From Jacaranda mimosifolia (lineage: Eukaryota > Streptophyta > Magnoliopsida > Lamiales > Bignoniaceae), in assembly GCA_018894105.1 (NCBI GenBank), contig CM032128.1:11389001-11453000 (forward strand): 64,000 nucleotides of DNA. Direction: 5' to 3'. Positions within the stretch are counted from its first letter, which is position 1, and every line of letters starts with the position of its first letter. Shown here one piece after another: positions 1 to 12,963 of this stretch. A model generated the notes under the pieces. It searched no databases, was not told where the DNA came from, and saw only the letters and a program-made list of their open reading frames with translations. A program made the position numbers and the translations under genes.

Positions 1-1993
1 ATTTATTGTAATGCTTGGTCATGATTGACCTATACCTTTGCATTGTTGAGTATGCTTGTTGACGTAGCTCATCGATTGTTTTGAGGTCGAATTGTCTTTC
101 AGCTTTATTCCTAATTGGGTGTAATAAATCACTCGAGCTGTATGTTTATCAATTCTATTGGGATTACTGCTTCTGAAATATAGACCAGACTGTAAGGGCT
201 GTACCCCATGGCAGTTCTAGGAGAGGTTTTCTACGCCCATAGGACACCTAGGAGGTCATCCACCCAATTTCCTTTGGATCCCTCAGGCCGAGTCTTGATA
301 TGGTCTAAAATCATCTTGTTTATGACCTCAGTTTTCCTATTCGCCTAAGGGTTGCCAAGTGAGGTGAAGTGTTATTGGATCCCCAAATTTTCACACTAGT
401 CTCTCGTCCTCTTACTCTGAAATTAGGTGCCATCATCTAATATTGATACCTTTGGAAGACCAAAATGATAGATGATGTTCTTCCATAGGAAGCTTCTAAT
501 TGTTGTGTCGGTTATCTTCAGAACTGGCCCCTGCTTCAACTTATTTAGTAAAATATTTGACCGCCACTATCATATATTTCCTCTGGTCGGTGGCTTTTGG
601 GAATGAGCTGGCAATGTCAATCCCCTACTAGTCGAATGGCCATGATCTAAATGGGTACCAAAGTTGAAACGGGTGATAGGGAATGTTCAAATGTACTTGA
701 CAAGATGGACACTTCCTAGCAAAGTCGATTGCATCTTTGAGTAAGGTCGGCCAAAAGCATCTATGCTTGATGATTTTGTGGGCCAATGCTCGCCCCTTGG
801 AGTGGTTACCGTAGATGCCTGAATGGATTTCTTGTAAAACCTCAAAGGTTTGCTTTGATGCCAAACACCTTAATAGGGGTCCCGAAAGGGATGTTTTATA
901 CAGCTGACGATCTTTTATACAGCTGACCATACTTGTCGAGGGCGAATTTTGCTGCTAGACCTCTCACCCTTTGAGTCTCTACCTTGTCATTTGGCACCTT
1001 ACTCTCCCTTAGGTAAGCTTTAATTTTGTCTTGCCAAGTGGGAACTGATTCTTGGATTTTCCAAATCTGGTTCTGGTTGTGACCATTTATAGTAGGCTTA
1101 TCGGAGACCAAGAATGTGATGGTTATCTTCTTGGTATCCTTCATCAAATTGGCGAACTTGGATAAGGCATCTGCTCTCTTATTCTTTGATTTAGGACTTG
1201 ACTGAGGGAGAATTTCTTAAAACGCTGCTGTAATTTCTTGACCTTAGTGAGATATTTATTCATGATGGATTCCCTTGCTTCAAAATTCCCTTCGAATTGC
1301 TCAGCAACCAGTTGAGTCTCTATAATAATTGCTAACTATTCAATCTATGGTTATCCTCATACCGGCAAGAAGGGCCTCATATTTTGCTTTATTATTGGTG
1401 ATAGAGTAGTCGAGTTTAATAGCAAAGTCATACTCATCAGTGTGAGAGAGCATAGAGAAATACTTTTTCCTCTTCCTATGGAAGTCGCTGAACCATTGAT
1501 ATGCGGAGACCAAATAAGTAGGTCTGGTTCAACCTCACTGGGAGGTCAACGAGCTCATCCACAAAGTCTGCCAACATTTGTGCTTTTATAGCTATTCGAG
1601 GTTGGAAAGTGACATCAAACTCTCCTAACTCAATGGCTCACTTAGTCTCCCGACGTGTTCGGTTTTGATAGTAATTGTTTCAAGGGTTGGTTCATTAGGA
1701 CAACTATAGACTGGAACTGAAAATATGGCCTCTGCTTCCTGGCTGCTGTGACTAGAGCAAGGGCAAAGGGAAAATCTCTAGATAGTTGTGTTCTGAGCCT
1801 TGCAAAGCTTTGCCAATGCAATAGACTGGCATGTGTGTGTCGTGTTGTGTCGACACCAAAATGGAGTTGACTGCTGCCAATGAAACCGCCAATGAAACGT
1901 ACAAGACCTCTCCGACCATAGGCTTGGCAAGCATTGGTGGAGTTGATAAATACTACTTTACGTTGACAAAGGCCTAGTTGCACTCCTCAAAAC
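1..1993 (-). pseudogene. Tat-type Ty3/gypsy pol remnant (RNase H - aRNase H - integrase), runs off left edge
   Basis: Minus-strand translation gives, from right to left, three blocks in the order expected of Ty3/gypsy pol. At about 1650-1993 is the RNase H that follows RT (LAKPMVGEVLYVSLAVSLAA). At about 1150-1560 is a second, archaeal-type RNase H (motif TNNKAKYEALLAGM). At 628-930 is the integrase H2C2 zinc finger (HSGIYGNH, then CPSC), followed toward position 1 by the integrase core and its tail (VINKMILDHIKTRPEG). A second RNase H is characteristic of the Tat lineage. Stops and frame changes occur in every domain, so it is dead. RT, protease and gag are missing: homology stops abruptly near 1993 against AT-rich DNA. 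No LTR is visible; the 3' end lies outside the window. Confidence 0.85.
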
Positions 1994-2059
1994 TTTTAGG
2001 AATTATTTTTGCATTTATTTTTTTATATATAAAGACTATGCCATTAAAAAGCAATTTAG

Positions 2060-2637
2060 AAGGTGTTTAGGTGAGCTTATAAGCTCCCAAACATCTCATA
2101 AGATGTTCTTTTAAAGCTTATAAGGTATTATAAAGTGTTTGGTAAAAGTTTTACAAATAGATCTTATAAGCTTCCAAAATATAATTTTAGAATCTTATAA
2201 ATTCTTTTGAAAAAATGTAAGGAATTTGTAATTTATTTTAACTTTTAGAGGGTATTTGCCTAAGTTTATTTAAAAGATTTTATAAGTTCTTACATCTTAT
2301 AAAATATTTTTGGAGCTTATAAGATGTTAAATCTTATTTTTAAAACAAGTTGTTGGGGTATTTGGATAAAGTAAGATCTTAAAGCTCATAAGATGTTAGT
2401 AATGGTAATTTTGTAAGTAAAATGGTTAAATTGAAGGAGCTTGTTAGATCTTTGAGAAATATAAGTTAGGATCTCCTTGTTTTTTCTTAAAAAACTTTAT
2501 AAGATCCTTACATCTAATTTTAGGATCTTGTAAGCTTTTTGTTAAAAAAGATGGTCCAATACTTTCTAAAATTTTATAAGCTCTTAAACATCTTATAAGA
2601 TGTTTTAAGAAACTTCTAAACTCACCCAAACACCCTT
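2060..2637. mobile_element. MITE-like element with internal palindromic repeats
   Basis: The two ends are imperfect inverted repeats. The left begins AGGTGTTTAGGTGAGCTTA, and the reverse complement of the right end begins GGGTGTTTGGGTGAGTTTA. The interior repeats short palindromes around ATCTTATAAGATGTT in both orientations. There is no coding potential. I could not fix a target duplication, so the superfamily (hAT or PIF/Harbinger) is open. Confidence 0.55.
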
Positions 2638-3491
2638 TTAATAAACTCTTGTAATTTTAATTATATTTATTACCAAATTATCATTATTAATATCTTGTAA
2701 TTATAAGTTCCAAAATCTTATTCTATCCAAACAATTCATGAATTTAATTTTTAAAATAATGAGATATGATATTTTATAAATTTAAAAATATATTGTAAAA
2801 TATAAAACTTTTAATATATTTTTAAATAAATTTAGCCAAATACCTTTGCTGTTTTTATCTCGCATTGGTATCTATCCCTTGCACAATAATTAGTTGACTT
2901 TCTCTGTGAATTAATATGATGGAGATTAGTATCCTATTCCAATATGAACTCTTAAAGTTAACTAATCTTTAGAAAAGTGTAAATAATAGAATATATTAGG
3001 TATCAATCTTGCAAGGGGCGAAAGTCAAAGTTGAAATGTATATCACAAGAAATATGCATGCCTATTCTTCATCACTTCTCCTGTGAAAAATCCAATGAAC
3101 AACTTTTTATATCATGAACTTGTCAGGTGTTGTTTAAATTAAATTTAATACAGCAAAAAGATTTATCTCATAGTATAACAAGTTTTGTTTGTTTGAATTG
3201 TATATTTTACAAGATCTTAATTTTACATGGTGTTGAGTCTTACATTTATATTACTTCAATTTAATTTTAAAATTTCTTTTTACTTGTTCTACTTTGTAAT
3301 TCATTTAAAGATATTTTTTTTTATGATCATTTCTCTTTTCTTTTGATAAGTTTCCTTAGGGGTAAATGAAGTTTATATCTTTGATTTTTCCTTTGTTAGG
3401 ATTCTCTGTATCCATGTCAATTTATTCCAAAGAAAAAAAAATACAGAAAAAGATCAAGAGTAGCTAATTTTAATTCTACATGTTTAGTACG
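2638..3491. other. AT-rich intergenic stretch, nothing recognised
   Basis: This is low-complexity AT-rich DNA between the MITE-like element and the copia-type solo LTR. I see no coding frame, RNA gene or repeat boundary. Confidence 0.5.
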
Positions 3492-4582
3492 TGTTGGAAT
3501 AGTGCCCCACAAGCCAATTTGGATTGGCATGTAAAACTACTCCTCTTGTGATACAATCTTGATTGAATGATATTCTTATTAAAATGACCGTCTTCATCTT
3601 ATGCTTAATATACTTCACTTACATTTGGTTGAAGCTCTTAAATCATACTTGACTATGAGACTTGGTCACGCTTATGATGGTGATCTGAAACAAGTCTCTA
3701 TGGTCATAATTTTAAAGTATTCCAATTCATAGAATCTTATAAGATGAGGCATCCAAGATTCAGACAGACTTGCACTAATGTGCATATTCCAACGGGTTGG
3801 ATATTACTCCATTTCATGGGCAATCTATGTGAGACATAGATATATGTTAGTGGGTGCTTGTTAGAGAACAAGTTCACTGAAGACCCACCAAGAGAGTCCA
3901 CTAGATAGCTGTAGTAGCATGTCGGTAGTGGCAAGTTCTCAAGCTTACGATAGTGTATATAATTGGTCCTTGAACTTGATGATCCATATTAATCTTTTGT
4001 TTAGGTCATTATGCTTTGACTTTTCCCTTGACCACATAGTGGGTTATACGGGGTTGAGATTGGGCATGAGTTGCTTAAGTATGTAGGTTTGTGAGATCCA
4101 AGATGAGATCCATCTCTTTGTTGTTGTGACAACCGAGTGCATATCCTATGTATTCTATAATGATTGATTCTAAGAAATCCTTGCGTAAGGCAGTATGACA
4201 ATTTGGAAAAGGTGTTTTTCAAAGTTGGGGTTATAAAGGAAAATCGAACATTGAATGTAGAGACATAGTTAGTGAGGCTATTAGGGAGCTAGCAAATATC
4301 TTGCCCTAAGCTTCTTTTGGGAGATAGGAGATGGAAGGACTATATTTGCATGGTAAGTGTAAGCTTTAATAGTTTATCATGATATAATTCATTCATCCCA
4401 TTAGTTGGGCTCTATGGGCTTGTTGCTAGACACCGACCATGGAGATTGAGTACTCATCAATTAATAGAGAATAATTGAAAGAATTATTAGTTTAAAGGAG
4501 TTTAAACTAATGTGAATATTTCAATACTCAAAATATCACAATGAGTTATGAGCCCATGTCCAATTAATAGATGAACCTAATG

Positions 4583-7500
4583 TGTAGCGCTTCGACTGGG
4601 AGGCACCTGCTCCCTGTAAGGTGCTACTCTTTCTATACCACAAGTATTTTGGATAAGAGATAACAAGTATTTCAAAACCCAAAACATTTAATTTCCACAA
4701 GAGATCTTCACCAACAGATGCACTTGTAATAAGAATGTCGTAGATCATACTTAGCACTTCCAATCCATTCGTTGCATCTATGTCAATAGTCCAACAAATG
4801 CAACAATTATCTCTATACACCCATTAGCTTCATTACCTCATATGCCGCGTAATTTAGTTTACCTTTGTCATTCATTCTTATCTGGAATAAAGAATGAAAG
4901 AAAATAATAAAAGAACTATAAGTTCGAATGAGTTAGTGAGTTCTTCCAGCAATAGCAACAGAATATCAACTGTTCATACATGGTATACTAGAAACATGTA
5001 GGAGTATTATAATTTTCAGAAACTGTGAGAGGACATTTCAATCAAAATTTTAAGTGATCAATCTCACCATTGTCCCATACCAGTGATGAGCCTTCACAAA
5101 ATTCGTTACATTGTTACAGAGATTTAAATCTCAAATTGACCAAAAGGGTTGACATGACAATTGAACAATTACTTGATTTTTGTCAAATATTAGAGTTTCA
5201 AAGCACAAGTATCGAGCATATCAATTATTCATATAATCTTACTGTTGGTAGTTCTCCTACCTTGTCACTCCACTTTTGAAAATATGAAAATCCTTATCCT
5301 TCCAAGTTTTGAGTGATCTACTCAGACATGTAAACACGCACGACGCATGGCTAGCCGCATGCCTCATCCTGTTCATAAACAGCTACCTCCGGCTGGCTAT
5401 GAAACAGGATTATATATATATAGCTTGTATGGGTATTAGCTGAAAGACTAGCCACCGTTGGTCTGTTCCGCCCAATTGTAGGGTCCACCTCAAGGGTATC
5501 AAGGACTTTCATGTGTAACAAGTAACATGCCCAACAACATTTCAGTAAATATATCAATTCGCCATATAAACAAGTAATCAACAAATCAACATCAGGCTCA
5601 TTCCAAGATAGACATAGCGAAGATAGAGAAATATATTTTGAAATTCAATTTTTAGCTTTCCCAACACAATCGCCATTTTCAAGTAAGACAACATAAATCA
5701 TAATCAAACAGGAGTCGTAGTCGGTGAAAGAGGCAATGTGTGGTGAACTTTCACAAATAGTTTATTTTATTAAAACTTGTGTAAATACGATATTCAGTTC
5801 ATGGATGTAACAACTCAAAATAGGTAAAGAATTCATATAAGAATAGCTCAAGAACCATAGGTAAAGAAGAAGAAAATTCCAAGTACTGTCAATACAAGGA
5901 TTGGAGGTCAATATGGTATACATGAACAATAATTTTTAACAAAAGAAATCATTAAGCTGAACAAGAGCAGTATAAGAATCGAATGTCAATTTGGCATAGG
6001 TGAACAACCTTTTAACAAAAAAATTGTCAAGTAGAAGTGACATATTTACTAATATATATACATAAGAGAAGAAATTGCATTAAGTAAGATTGAGAATTTG
6101 AATAATGACAACTCAAGAATTACAGACAAGATGAACAGCTTAGACAGACTGTCAGGTCCAACATACGCGTTGAAAAACAACATGGATCGAACAAACATCA
6201 ACCACTGAATCTCAATACAAATATAATCAAGTGGCAAGGGCATAATACAAATATGTATGTTCTTTCCCCCGTAGAGAAAGCTAATATAAACTTACCTGGC
6301 AAATGTAGAGAAATTCCTAATTGCATGGAGCCTCAGGTCCTAACTTCCTAGTCAAACCAAGAACTATCATAAGATAACCCGAGTTACCATCCTATTAATC
6401 CTCTAAATTTTAAGTATAAATATAGTTGATGTCTTTATCAAACTCAAGATTATTCTGAAACAATTCCGTTAATCTCTATTTCATATCTAAATGCCTAAGA
6501 TGATTAAATGTGGTAATCCTTGACTAATTAGTTGATGAATAGATTACTGATACGATCTATATCACTGAGGTCTCATTTAGAGTCCCAATATTCACTACGT
6601 ATTTGTTCCTATAACACTTCAGTTCAATTATATCTTATCTTAAATGACTTTAATCTTTAGATATATGATATCTCAGGGTTACGAGACGTGGCTTACTTGA
6701 GTCCAATCATTCATATTTTTATTATCTTAAAGCTCTAACCATCTTAATAGATTTAGATTCTCGGACCAACTAAATCCTCAAGTTATCCAACCCATTTTAT
6801 GAATGTTTTACGCTATCTTATTCCATGAGCATGGCCTTGGTTGTCTTATTCTAAGGCTTTGAGCTAGTAATTCTTGAGTGGCTACCCCCAACAAACTCCA
6901 CTCATCACTTCACTTATTTCGAAGCATATGACGAGGGTATAAGTTCCTAAATTAGTTGGGTTTTATGAGTCTCTCAGATCCAAGTTGGATAATCCATTCC
7001 CGTGCTAACATTCATATAGCTTAATTTTTAGATTAAGTTTAACTATATTTCATTCACAACCTACTATATTATCGGGTCTAAGAATATAATCTTATAAATC
7101 AATCTTTCTTAATTTACCAAACTTAGGATTATAATCAATTTTGTTCAAGACTTACAAAATTAATCATTTTCTCAAATGAAATTATATTTCAATAATCTTA
7201 ATTTAATAAATATTGAATTAGAATTAGTAAAAATCAATCGAATTGACATTCGATAAGAAATTTACCCAATTAGGTTGAATTAAGATCCAATCTCAAGCTA
7301 GAAATAGTTTAGATGAGTTCGGAATTTAAATCTGTGCCGATTTCCCAAGAGCCGTCGGACTGCCACACTCTGTTGTCGGAGATGAGGACCACCACCACAA
7401 ACTTGTGCATCTCGCTGAGCCCAACAAAACCCCCAAAACAATTTTGCAAAACATAACTGTTTAGGCTGTTAATTGGTCGTTTGAATAGGTTGCCTGCCCT

Positions 7501-9573
7501 AGCTTTCACGCGTCACTGCCTTAATTCCTCCACCACCCAAAACTTAATTTAGTTTTTATTTTTTTTATTTTTTTTATTCGGTTAACCAAAACCAAACCGA
7601 AAAACCAAGAAAACCGGTTCGGTTTGGTTCAGTTAGTCGAACAGAAAAAACCAAAACCATTTTTTATTTTTTTAATATATAAAATTTTATTATTCAATCA
7701 CTACTAGTTTTAGTTTTATTTCACATTTTTTATTAAAATTTTTAAGTCTAAGATAAATAAATATAAATTTTCAAATAACGTAAATGTTAATGTATTTTTA
7801 ATTTTTTGGGATAAATAAAAGGAAATTATTGATAAGGTGAAATAATTGAGAAAAAAAATAAGTAAATAATATATCAAAATAGTTATTAAAACCCTATATT
7901 TTATAAATAATATAGATATTAATATATGACATATAAAAACATGAATAGTTATGATACAAAGAGAAAAAAAATGATATTTTTTCTAAACTCAAATGGTACA
8001 ATTGCATAATTTTTTTATTATATGAATTAATACACATTACAGATAAAAAAAAAAGATGATTATGATTTAAACAACAAAAAATGTTATATTAAAATAAAAT
8101 TAAATTTACTTTCAATTAATTAATTAAACTTATATATAATATAGGGTATGTTGATGAGCAAAATTAGAATTTTAACTTAAATTGCAAACTAAGGGATAAG
8201 GGATTGAATCCTATTCAACTATTCCTGTGTAGTACTATAGTATATTGCATCTGCTGGCCAATAATTTTTTTATCTATATTATTATAAAAACAAAGACCTT
8301 TTTGTGTCTAAAATAGAAGTTATTTTTGTTCATTTACATAATTTGTCCTTTTAATTATTTCAATAACAAAAATTGACAATATAGTTTGATAAATTGGAGA
8401 ATTCAACATAAAAAAGATAGTCTGGATACAAATTTTATCAATATTTCATAATTATCCTTTAGAAATAATGATTTAATAAGGTTATAATTGTATTTTTCAC
8501 AAAATTTACAAATCCGCAATCTATGTTATGATGTCACTGGATCAATTAGTTATTTAACTTTAGTAGATTGAGTTTAAAATTTAATTCTCTACTCAATCTT
8601 AACAGTTAAAGTCTGAATATGCAAAAATCGTGTGCGCCTTGGCGATTATAAGCTAGCAATTTTAGCACACTCAATGTGTATGCTACAATTTTTATAAACA
8701 TAAAATAATTAAAATATTTATTTATCTTCTTAAATTTATAATATTTTAAATGTATTTTTTTAGAATAGATAAATTATAATTTTATCAAAACAAATATTTT
8801 CAATATAGAAAAAAAGTAATCTGAATCAATATTTTCACCTAAAAACAAATATTTTTATCAATATATTTTTATTAAATAAATTTTTTGGTACTAAGAGAAT
8901 AAGTAAACCAATTCAAATTTTTAATTAAACAAACTTACTTTTATCGAATAAATTTTTATAACACTTTTTTGGTACAAAAAACAATTTTTTTTTCTCCGAT
9001 TTCGATTTTAACTGAAACTGAAAAAACCGATTGTGACTAGTTTAACCAAAATTGAATCAATTTTTTTGGTTAAAAACCGAAACTGCAACGAACCGAATGG
9101 GTTTTTAAAAATCAAAATTTTTGGTTAACCGACCGAACTGTTCAGTTCGGTCAGTTTTAACCGAATGAACACCCCTAGTGTTTTCTGGCCATTGTCCGGC
9201 AATTTGAAGGTTGGGTATGCTTTGGGTAATTTTTGAGAATTAAAAAAAAATTATGTCCTTAATTTTATATATAAAATGTATTTTCTGGCTTCTTCACTTT
9301 CACCCCAAAGATTTCTGACAGCCTTCAATTGAGCCTAAAAGTTTACATTGCCTTACACTTTGGTCCTTGAGTTTCAATTAAGTCCTCCAGCTTTCATTTC
9401 TTACACACTGACCCCTAACATTTCTGTTTATGGGCAATTGTGTCCAAATTTAATTATTCTGAAGTCCTTAAATTTTTAATTTGCTCACTTTGACCACCTA
9501 AATTTTATAATTTTAAACAATCAAATCCTTCTCCTATTTTAATTTTATGATATTTAAAATTTTGGGTGTTACA
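4583..9573 (-). mobile_element. Tekay/Del-like solo LTR inserted in the copia solo LTR
   Basis: Bounded by a perfect 5-bp duplication TAATG (4578-4582 and 9574-9578). On the minus strand it starts TGTAACACCCAAAATT and ends CCCAGTCGAAGCGCTACA. The same two kinds of end occur on the element at 16364-19687, where the plus strand starts TGTAACACC and ends near GGGGCGCTA. After removing the hAT-like insertion (about 1.6 kb) the length is about 3.4 kb, close to the 3.32 kb of that second copy. No coding domain was found inside. The TGTAACACC start and the long non-coding body suggest a chromovirus LTR of the Tekay/Del type; that lineage name is an inference. Short ORFs in this interval match nothing. 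Confidence 0.72.
7577..9178. mobile_element. hAT-like non-autonomous element (CCGAACCG type)
   Basis: The right end, read in reverse, starts TAGGGGTGTTCATTCGG and continues into a run of CCGAAC/GGTTAACC motifs. The left side carries the corresponding inverted motif ATTCGGTTAACCAAAACC but lacks the terminal TAGGGGTG. The interior is very AT-rich and non-coding. It accounts for the extra length of the surrounding LTR. The left border is uncertain by tens of bases and no 8-bp duplication was established. Confidence 0.5.
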
Positions 9574-10070
9574 TAATGGGTCACATAGAAAAGTATAAGG
9601 AAACTCTTATTTGATAGGAGGAATTTTCTAAGGAGCATACTAGGCGTTTTTGGAGAGAGAAAATGATTGACTAATTTAATTGGTCATTTTTTTTTACTTG
9701 ATTAATTTAAGTGTTAAATTAATTAAAATAATTTAAGGAGTTAAATTAGGTCAATTAAATTAAGGTGTTAATTTAATTAGTACCTTAATTTAATTAATAC
9801 CATATGACAATTAATTAGTCAAGTTAACTTAAGAAGCTAAGTTAACTCTAATTAACTTAATGAGTTAAGTTAATTAAATTAAAGAGTTAATTTAATTGAG
9901 AATTTGTATTGTGAAGGGAAATCAAATGGAAGAGTCCATTTGAATTTAAGTCAATTAGCCTTTCATTTCATGAGATGAAATGCAAATGTTAATTAAAATG
10001 CAAATGCACACACAAGTTGGCCAACATGCATGGAGGGTGTGATGGAAGCATCCAAGAGCTTCCATCCCCT

Positions 10071-10080
10071 CTATAAATAG
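10071..10080 (+). promoter_or_regulatory. TATA box of the copia solo LTR
   Basis: CTATAAATAG lies in the second half of the solo LTR, following a GC-richer stretch. The related LTRs have a TATA-rich motif at the equivalent place (near 36714-36735, reverse strand). It is the likely U3/R promoter of the former element. Confidence 0.5.
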
Positions 10081-10756
10081 AACACGTGGCCGGCCATCTT
10101 GAGCTAGTTGGCATCCCTCACATTTTCCCTCTAAAAGTGTGATACAATTCATGTATTGAATAATCACACAAAAAAAATTCTCTCCTCCATCTCTCCTAGA
10201 AAAACGTCACTCTTACCATCACCATCTTCCTCTTTTTATCTAGCAAAAGTGAGGTTGATTAAAAGCTTATCTTAGGTGTGTGGACTCTTCATTAGAGGTT
10301 CTACACTTGGAGAACTTAGAAATTCATTGGTGGAATATTTTGTGTCCGATTTCGGTGGATCGATTGGGCGATCTATAAGCTGAGTTTTTTAATATTTTTT
10401 ATCACAAAGCTGCTGTTCCAGAGGTGATTTGGTGTACCAAATTTGCCGATTTTTGGAGCATTGGAAGGGGAGCAATTGGATCCAACCATTGGAGTTTGTA
10501 GATCATCTAATAGAAGAGTCTTTGGAGTGATCTTGTCAAATCCTTTGTTTCAATGTACAAAGGTAAATTTTCTACCTTCAAATCCTTATTTAGTGCATGA
10601 TTATGATCCTTGGGATGAGATGATTGATTTTAATTTTACTTATTTTGATTTTAATATTTGGATCTCAATCAATCTCTATCTTTCAGTATGACTGTTAATC
10701 CCAATTCATATTCATGGCCCTTGTTTTATTATAATAAAATTCTCGCATGTACCGAA

Positions 10757-11939
10757 TATAATACTTTCAATCTATCCAAAGTTGTTAGAAAAATAGGGAA
10801 TGTTATCCAATGGGCATTAGTAAACCAAGAGTAATATTATTCTCCATCCACCATAGAATAAATACTTGATGTATATAAAATAGCCATTATAAAGATATAC
10901 CTGCTTTATAATTTTTTTTTTTACTTTTTTTTTGGGTCTTTTTTGAAAATGTTATGTTTTATATTCTAAGGTAATTTAGCTAGAATTTTTTTTTTATGTG
11001 ATTTAGATAAAATGATTGTTCATTTTCTTTTCCAATTTTATGATGATGCGATCTAATTATATATTTGTCAAACATAAGACATTACACCAATGACTATAAA
11101 GATGAAACCCTAGCATAAGTGATTTGAGAGATTTTACCATGATTCTGAAATATGAGAAATGATCATATATACTTTGGAGGCAAGTTGTTGCCATCTCAAA
11201 TATTCATATATCTTTTAGTTATTATATTTATTTCATTTATGTAAAAGTAAAGGTAGTTCTACGTTTTTTGATAAGCAAGTGTAAAATCGTATGGTTTTAG
11301 TTTATATGCCAATTAATTAATAATACAAAAAAAAAGAAAGAAATGACAACATATTAAGTGGGGGTAGTTTATAGTTAGGCACCCCATATAAGGAGCCTAA
11401 CATTAGGCATGTTATTTATGAGAATACTTGCAACTTATTGACCAGGTTAGAACTACGTACTACCTAATTATCTAGTTGTAGTAACCTGTAATTTATGATA
11501 TAGGTTTTTTATGGTTTTAATTATATGTATTTGATTCATGAAACTAAATACATCTCATTCGTCGGTTATTAGAACTTTTTAGAAATGTCCAATTAAATCA
11601 TTTTCATCTACAAAAAGGAGTTTAACATGTTGATTTATTTTTAATTTAATCCATTATTAAATTTGAACTTAAAAACTAATATTTTATATTTAGTTTGTAA
11701 ATCATCATTTATTTACATTTTAGCTTATTAGCATACTTTATCCCCTCAGTATTTGAAAATTTATTTTGAAATACAATTTAGTGTCTTGCAAAGTTAAATA
11801 TGTCTTATGATATTGTTATTTGTATGACAAATAAATGAGTTGAAAAAAAATCATCTATGTTAAGTAAGACTAGAATAAGTGTATATTGAAAAATACAACA
11901 ACATATATATATGTATATTTATATATATATATTATATTA
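10757..11939. other. AT-rich stretch without recognisable gene
   Basis: Between the solo LTR and the PPR fragment the DNA is AT-rich, with poly-T runs and a TATATA tract near 11904-11935. No frame resembling a known protein was found on either strand. Confidence 0.5.
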
Positions 11940-12240
11940 ATAACTTATAAAGATGTAACTACATTATTAGGGGATATGTAGAGTTCCGATCTTTCTAATA
12001 AGGTTTACTACTAAATCGAGGTCATCTTCCCTACAAGCTCCATCAATAAGCATATTGAATGCAACAACATTAGGCAAAATCCCCTTCTTTAACATCACGC
12101 AAAACATTGAAAAAGCTTCAGATAATTTAAATTCTTTACAAAGAGCACAAATCATCAGATTAAAAGTATTCACATTCTGTGTAATAGTCCTATAAAATCA
12201 TTTCTCTATACATAATTCAAAACCTATCAACATCACCTAT
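11940..12240 (-). pseudogene. PPR protein pseudogene, downstream half
   Basis: The minus strand encodes PPR motifs: VNTFNLMICALCKEFKLSEA is followed by a motif containing GILPNVVAFNMLIDGACR. PPR proteins are helical-repeat RNA-binding proteins of plastids and mitochondria. The upstream residues (IMYREMI, 12185-12235) are in a different frame and carry two in-frame stops where Trp or Ser would be expected. After RKIG another frameshift is needed to reach PNNVVTSL, and the similarity then ends near 11940. The upstream half of the same gene lies at 25710-26013, beyond the Tat element. The fragment covers about two repeats. Restorer-like or other PPR subfamilies cannot be separated on this length. 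Confidence 0.8.
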
Positions 12241-12739
12241 TGATGTAGTGTGGGACCCAAAAGTCTTGATCATGAGCTCAATGACCTAAATGACCCTGTC
12301 ATGATCTCGACTTTGAACTGGACTACACTTCACACAAGTAAATGGGATCTACAGCCTTATCACAAGAGCGCATGTCAGGCTAGTTGAGATCGCCTTAGCT
12401 AAGGCCCTCTGATACCTAAGTTACTGAAAGTTAAGGTGATCGAATAAGAACTCGAATATAAGAATATGAACTCAAGTAAAAGATGGTGAAGATGACATGA
12501 CTTGTTACTATGTAATTTCTCCTTTTTATAGGCATGGTGTTGTCTTTTTTGACACGGATCAAGGTGGCAGATTATCTTTCCTTCGATATGGGATCCATTG
12601 ACAGTCAGTAGTCCGAGTCATGACTCGGGTTGAATCAAGACTTGAGTAAAAATGCTTGGACCCTTATCCTATTTAGGTATTTTGGTAAATCCTGGGGGTA
12701 AATTTGTCTTTCTATCATACTCATTAATTTTCCTCATCA
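12241..12739 (-). repeat. 3' LTR of the Tat-type element
   Basis: 499 bp, starting TGATGTAG and ending CCTCATCA in plus-strand reading. It aligns along its length with 24603-24614 plus 25210-25709; for example, both carry AAGTCTTGATC near the start and CATACTCATTAATTT near the end. Confidence 0.9.
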
Positions 12740-12757
12740 TTAACTCCCTCGCTTTCA
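12740..12757 (-). other. Polypurine tract
   Basis: Immediately inside the 3' LTR the minus strand reads AAAGCGAGGGAGTTAA. It is a purine-rich run where second-strand priming is expected. Confidence 0.55.
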
Positions 12758-12963
12758 AAGTGCATTGGTTCTTTTCTCAGCTTTGGCAAATAAACCTATT
12801 CAATGTGGAAAGTAGATATCGAATACTCTAGACCATCCAATTTGATGCTATCTATCCTGACCGTTGATGCAGCCTTGGTAAATAAACCGCCACCTCCTGC
12901 TGTTTATAAATACTCCCTTGGGCATCCTCATAACTTCATTTTATTCCTTCTCCTTTATTTCAG

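Larger units (their letters stand above)
3492..10756 (+). mobile_element. Copia-type solo LTR, split by a nested insertion
   Basis: Positions 3492-4582 (starting TGTTGGAATAGTGCCCC) match, in reverse orientation, the outer half of the 2.2-kb LTR at 36146-38358. Positions 9579 to about 10756 resemble the remaining half of the same LTR type. The join (CCCATGTCC... then TAATGGGTCACA) corresponds to one continuous place near 37285-37320. Without the insertion the length is about 2.27 kb, against 2.21 kb for the copia LTR at 36 kb. No gag-pol flanks it, so it is read as a solo LTR in plus orientation. The right end (near CTCGCA, 10756) is approximate and no perfect outer duplication was found. Confidence 0.7.

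Noticed and set aside
4536..4820. 94-residue minus-strand frame (MYRDNCCICWTIDIDATNG...) considered as a gene
   Set aside because: It straddles the junction between the copia solo LTR and the Tekay-like LTR (4583) and matches no family I recognise.
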